Assembly (NCBI GenBank): GCA_001579985.1 | Contig: LRSR01010347.1 | Span: forward strand, 1-23,383 | Direction: 5' to 3' | Source: Hypsibius dujardini | Lineage: Eukaryota > Tardigrada > Eutardigrada > Parachela > Hypsibiidae | DNA length: 23,383 nucleotides | Shown: piece after piece, positions 19,841 through 23,383 of the stretch | Position numbering within the stretch: the stretch's first letter is position 1 | Layout: each line of letters opens with the position of its first letter | Program-made: the position numbers and the translations under genes | Notes under the pieces: generated by a model | Databases searched by the model: none | What the model was told of the DNA's origin: nothing | The model's input: only the letters and a program-made list of their open reading frames with translations

Positions 19841-20470
19841 CAAGGGAACATTCACCAGTGCAAATCTCCGATCGTGATCAAACTTTTTTCTTGAATACCA
19901 TATTCCTTAAAACGTGCTGTGCTCGTGTGTTGAGCGCGTGTGCTGTGCTGGTTGTGTATTCAAGTACAATGCAGTGCAGTACTGATACAGTATTTTTTTT
20001 AAAAAAATTTTGAACAAAATTGAACAAAAACAAAACAATTTTTAAAGTAGCTAAAACCAGATTTTAATTGAGAGGCTATGAAAGAAAACGGGTTGTTATC
20101 CCATTGGATAAGGTTTCGAGAAAAACGCATTTGAAGTAGCCAGAGTGAAAAAATACTGTATCAGTAATGCACTGCATTGCACTTGAATACACAAACCAGC
20201 ACAGCACACGCGCACAGCCCACGAGCACAGCACATGTTTTTGTACGTGCCGTTACTTGCCGTCAATCAAGCAATCATTCAATCATTCAATCAAGCGCTCA
20301 TGATTATTGTAATGTACGTGCGCCAATTGAGATCTTCCCGAATTTCTCCCCGTTGAACGGGGAACTCTTTGTCGCGAGTCATATTTTTTAAAATCATGTT
20401 AGGGGATATGGTATTTAAGAAAAAAGTTTGATCACGATCGGAGATTTGCACTGGTGAATGTTCCTTTGTT
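19841..20470. mobile_element. Foldback element, about 630 bp, with long complex inverted arms
   Basis: The outer arm caagggaacattcaccagtg through cgatcgtgatcaaactt (from 19841) is matched by its reverse complement ending near 20470. An inner arm at about 19915-20000 (cacaccagc-type CA/TG-rich words, then gcagtgcagtactgatacag) is matched at about 20149-20236. The right side has roughly 160 extra bases (about 20237-20395) between the two paired blocks, containing a caatcattcaatcattcaat run and a cccgttgaacggg hairpin. No ORF of note was found. Confidence 0.85.
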
Positions 20471-20796
20471 AAAGCGTAAAATGATCTATCTTTTGGCTGT
20501 TTTAGTTTTTGGTGTTTTTGTTTCTCGGTGAAATGGGATTAGTTGGAAGTTTTCGTCAAAAATAAGGTTCCACCCGGCATATTTTAAAAATATCCCTGCA
20601 CTATATTACATTGATTAACAATTGGCAAATCTGAAAATGGAAGCAAGTATCGACGTCCGGAGTTCACCGTTAAACTTGTCGAAACAACACCTACACAGTA
20701 TATACCTACGGACGTGACTTATAGCTGCTGTGATTTAACCTACTACTCGATATTATTGTATAATAATCGATATCATAATCTCCCGGTATTAAATAT

Positions 20797-21011
20797 TTAC
20801 AAAATCGAGCGGGTGGGCGGAGGCACGAGTGACGTACACATGTGAGGACGAAGCACTAGCCGAGACGACTGACATGACTGGCAAATTTGACTGACTATCT
20901 GCAACTGTCGGTGGCCGTAGTGCACCGTCACACTGGTACGTGCTAAAACTGCGACAGGCAGAACGTTTGAATCAATCCAAACTTCAAAGACTGTGTCCTC
21001 GTCGGCCCTGT
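20797..21011 (-). other. Possible isolated exon, minus strand
   Basis: After a plausible acceptor (ccataacag, ending near 21011) an open frame reads ADEDTVFEVWIDSNVLPVAV and continues for about 60 residues, with a possible GTACCA donor part way along. The first 20 residues look protein-like but no family is recognised, and no partner exon was found in either direction. The surrounding stretch 20471-21399 holds nothing else I can name. Confidence 0.2.
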
Positions 21012-21399
21012 TATGGCCAAGCAAGACGATAAACGTCTTAGTTATTGCAGAAGATGGTTAGGTGGGGTAATTGATTTTATGCTAAAATGCGGAGGCTCAT
21101 CAGGGGAAATGAGGGGAATACCGAATAGTGGTCTTCCAGGGCGTCGAGCATTATGATTGCCATGCCAGACAGTCAATCTGCGCCCCCTGAACTGACCATT
21201 CCTACGCGAAAACGTGCTTCATATTTCAGGCTCGTGATTAGACATTTGAAAACAAATGCGCACAAAAAAAGGCCGTTCTTCATGTTTCTTTAATCCTCCA
21301 TCCTCGCCCCATTACACTCTTTTCGTCTTAATTCACCTTGAGTGTTTTTCTGCTTTCCGTCTGAAAAACAGACCATAAATACGCAACCACCTGAGTTAC

Positions 21400-21540
21400 T
21401 GTACTGCCGCGTTAACTTCGCGCAACAAACACAGCATTTTCAGTATATACTGCCCGGCAAACACATAACTCACCCAGTGCGGGAGGGGAAAATTGTCCGA
21501 GGGCAGGGCTACAGGTGCGCGAAGCTAACGCGGCAGTACA
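21400..21540. mobile_element. Miniature inverted-repeat element, 141 bp
   Basis: The left terminal repeat at 21400-21424 begins tgtactgccgcgttaacttc. The right one at 21516-21540 is its reverse complement with one mismatch over 25 bp. The interior is non-coding. No clear target-site duplication could be assigned. Confidence 0.85.
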
Positions 21541-21675
21541 TTAACAATTCCTGAAGAATCGCCAATTTTTTTAATACAGCGATGGGAAATTGGAAATATC
21601 TTGAGTAGCTAAAATAATTAATTCATGTAAACCAGAACAAAGCCCGAGTATGCGTGGCAAAAAATAACTGTATAG

Positions 21676-22146
21676 CCTATGGAGTTTATTCCATTATTCC
21701 ACTGATGTAAGGACAGTGTATGGGTGGCCATAGGCCTTAACCATGTGGCCTATGGGAAATTATTCCATTATTCCACTGTTGTAGGGACAGTGTATAGGTG
21801 GCCATAGGCCTTAACCATGTGGCCTATGGGAAATTATTCCATTATTCCACTGATGTAGAGACAGTGTGGGTGGCCATGGGCCTTAAGCATGTGGCCTATG
21901 GGAAATTATTCCATTATTCCACTGATGTAGGGACAGTGTATGGATGGCTATAGGCCTTAACCATGTAGACTATGGGAAATTATTCCATTATTCCACTGCT
22001 GTAGGGACAGTGTGTGGGTGGCCATGGGCCTTAAGCATATAGCCTATGGAGTTTATTCCATTATTCCATTACTATGGCCAGGAGGGTAGTCGTACTTGTG
22101 GGCCTTAACTATGCAGTTTATGGAGTTTATTCCATTATTCCATTGA
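21676..22146 (-). repeat. Right 74-bp satellite array, inverted relative to the left array
   Basis: About seven units carry ttattccattattccac or ttattccattattccat near 21687, 21760, 21834, 21906, 21980, 22054 and 22127, at 72 to 74 bp spacing. The sequence is the reverse complement of the array at 5462-6110 and keeps the ggccatagg/cctatggcc hairpin. The last unit or two are diverged. The two arrays enclose the divergent KDZ-type and ATPase genes. Confidence 0.92.
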
Positions 22147-22537
22147 TTAAGAGTCTGTTTATTCGCCAAAGGTTTTGCTTTACAGTTCTTGCTTCAGAAC
22201 TAACCACTGGAAATTTATATAAGCTTGTGCCAGAACTGACCAAATCTCAAGATTGGGAATTCTGTCGCCAACACGGAAGTGGGAAAGGTCATTCGGTATT
22301 TTTGTGCCAAAGGAATAAGCCCTTAAACCCTGCGCATGCGCTCTCTTTTCGTCGCTACATGCGACGTTATGCAATATGCACCTGCCATAACAGGAAACGT
22401 AACAAAATATCTCAAATCTTCTGCCCTGAAGCCTCTGCGTTCGTCTCTTGCGACCAATGTTTTAACCGCGTTCTTTCATGTTCCACTCGAACACGTCCCG
22501 GTTCTTTCCGACACGAATTAAATTCAATGCACACTTG
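22147..22537. other. Flank of the right satellite array; coding status unclear
   Basis: A plus-strand open frame runs from an ATG at 22074 to 22544 (156 codons), but its start lies inside the satellite, and I see no recognisable domain or conserved motif. The later part has several Cys and His residues without regular spacing. I treat it as a chance ORF. A 20-base segment at 22223-22242 matches the reverse complement of 5412-5431 at 17 positions. Confidence 0.35.
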
Positions 22538-22600
22538 GCCATAATTTTGGGTGGCAGACTTTGAGCCAAAAAGAGTGGTCCGAGTTCGAGCCGAATTAAG
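22538..22600 (-). repeat. Inverted copy of the downstream 60-bp tandem repeat
   Basis: The stretch containing ttttgggtggcagactttga and gtggtccgagttcgagcc is the reverse complement of one unit of the array at 22718-22890. Together they form an inverted-repeat structure around a spacer of about 115 bp. Confidence 0.75.
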
Positions 22601-22717
22601 TCACCGCGCGCACTCGCTCTTAACCACAGATGACCATGCACCCTTTACTCAATTGATCGATTGATTGAACTTGTATTTTCCGCTTGACCGGGCATTGAAG
22701 ATTCAGTGGGAAGTTCT

Positions 22718-22890
22718 AGCCAAAAGTGGCTCAAACTCAGACCACCCTGATGGCTCCAACTCTGCCACCCAAAATTGTGGCCAAGAGTGGCTCAAACTCG
22801 GACCATCCTGGTGGCTCGAACTCTGCCACCCAAAATTCTAGCCAAAAGTGGCTCAAACTCAGACCACCTCTGCCACCCAAAATTGTGGCC
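22718..22890 (+). repeat. 60-bp tandem repeat, about 2.8 copies
   Basis: Units begin gccaaaagtggctcaaactc near 22719, 22779 (as gccaagagtggc) and 22839, and contain tctgccacccaaaattgtgg. The third unit lacks its middle part. The unit length is a multiple of three, so open frames through it are not evidence of coding. Confidence 0.88.
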
Positions 22891-22925
22891 ATGTGTGTAC
22901 TGGTCATGGAGCCGTACAAAAAAAG

Positions 22926-23005
22926 GTGTCAACGAGGAAGTCATTAAGTTCTATCAGCGAGTCGGCGAAATGTTGAACCGTCTCCGTCAAAGTCAAGGGC
23001 CGTGA
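22926..23005 (+). other. Possible terminal exon fragment
   Basis: After aaaaaaag at about 22918-22925 an open frame reads GVNEEVIKFYQRVGEMLNRL and ends at TGA 23003-23005. It looks more protein-like than its surroundings (helical, charged), but the acceptor is poor, lacking pyrimidines, and no upstream exon was found. Family unknown. Confidence 0.22.
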
Positions 23006-23383
23006 TTAAATTAATTCATAAATTGACAGCGCCGGCTAAAATGACCACTCGTTCCAACTCGTTCATCAAAACTGGATTGAAACATTTCGTTGATTGATGG
23101 CACGACCGCCATGCCTCGTTCATTGTGAGCAAGGTCAAGATTCTTTATGGAAATATTCACCCAAAAACCGGGATTAATTAGCGAAGTCGAGACGCGAGTC
23201 TGCTCAATGGAGATTTTTTGATGAAAATAACAACAGGCCACGCTTAAATGCACAGTAAATACTACAGTGTATGTGCGTCAGATTACTACCACATAAAAGA
23301 GGAAGTGTTAAGGATCTCTTGTATTCATTTTATTGTACACAACAAATTAGTATTATATATTAAGAGTCTCCGGGTTTGTGCGC
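23006..23383. other. Non-coding right end
   Basis: No recognisable gene, repeat or element was found in these last 378 bases. Open frames on the minus strand here have no recognisable domain. Confidence 0.45.

Noticed and set aside
22074-22544. 156-codon plus-strand ORF
   Set aside because: Its start codon is inside the satellite array and no recognisable motif follows.

Overview
This window looks like nuclear DNA of an invertebrate animal. The genes are split by many short introns (about 40 to 90 bp is common) with GT-AG ends, the base composition is AT-leaning, and miniature inverted-repeat elements, satellite arrays and tetranucleotide microsatellites are abundant. A sponge or cnidarian would fit the compact introns and the gene families, but nothing here settles the phylum.

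Three spliced genes can be rebuilt with every exon phase agreeing. (1) A three-exon minus-strand gene (3387 to 1448) encodes a 327-residue type I membrane protein with a signal peptide, a Cys-containing ectodomain, one transmembrane helix and a PPxY motif in its tail. Its second intron holds eight exact-length 42-bp repeats, each with a CACGTG site. (2) An eight-exon minus-strand gene (11853 to 6943) encodes a 617-residue protein that I place in the Kyakuja-Dileera-Zisupton (KDZ) transposase superfamily. It has N-terminal Cys clusters and a plausible D-D-E triad. (3) A fifteen-exon plus-strand gene (12398 to 18869) encodes a 1094-residue protein with a P-loop ATPase core resembling superfamily-3 helicases and a Cys-rich C-terminal finger.

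Genes 2 and 3 are divergent, with 544 bp between their start codons. They are bracketed by two arrays of the same 74-bp satellite in opposite orientation (about 5462-6110 and 21676-22146). Together this suggests a composite mobile element of about 16.7 kb: transposase, helicase-like ATPase and inverted subterminal repeat arrays. This is the main candidate for an undescribed system here. It is inferred from layout; no clear target-site duplication or long terminal inverted repeat was found by eye.

The rest is non-coding or uncertain: 1-1447 upstream spacer; 3388-5461 with a 38-bp triplicate and a miniature inverted-repeat element; a foldback element at 6121-6690; several more miniature elements in introns and flanks; a 630-bp foldback at 19841-20470; and 22147-23383 with a 60-bp tandem repeat, its inverted copy and a possible stray exon. 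Intron boundaries were assigned by eye from consensus and phase and have no transcript support.
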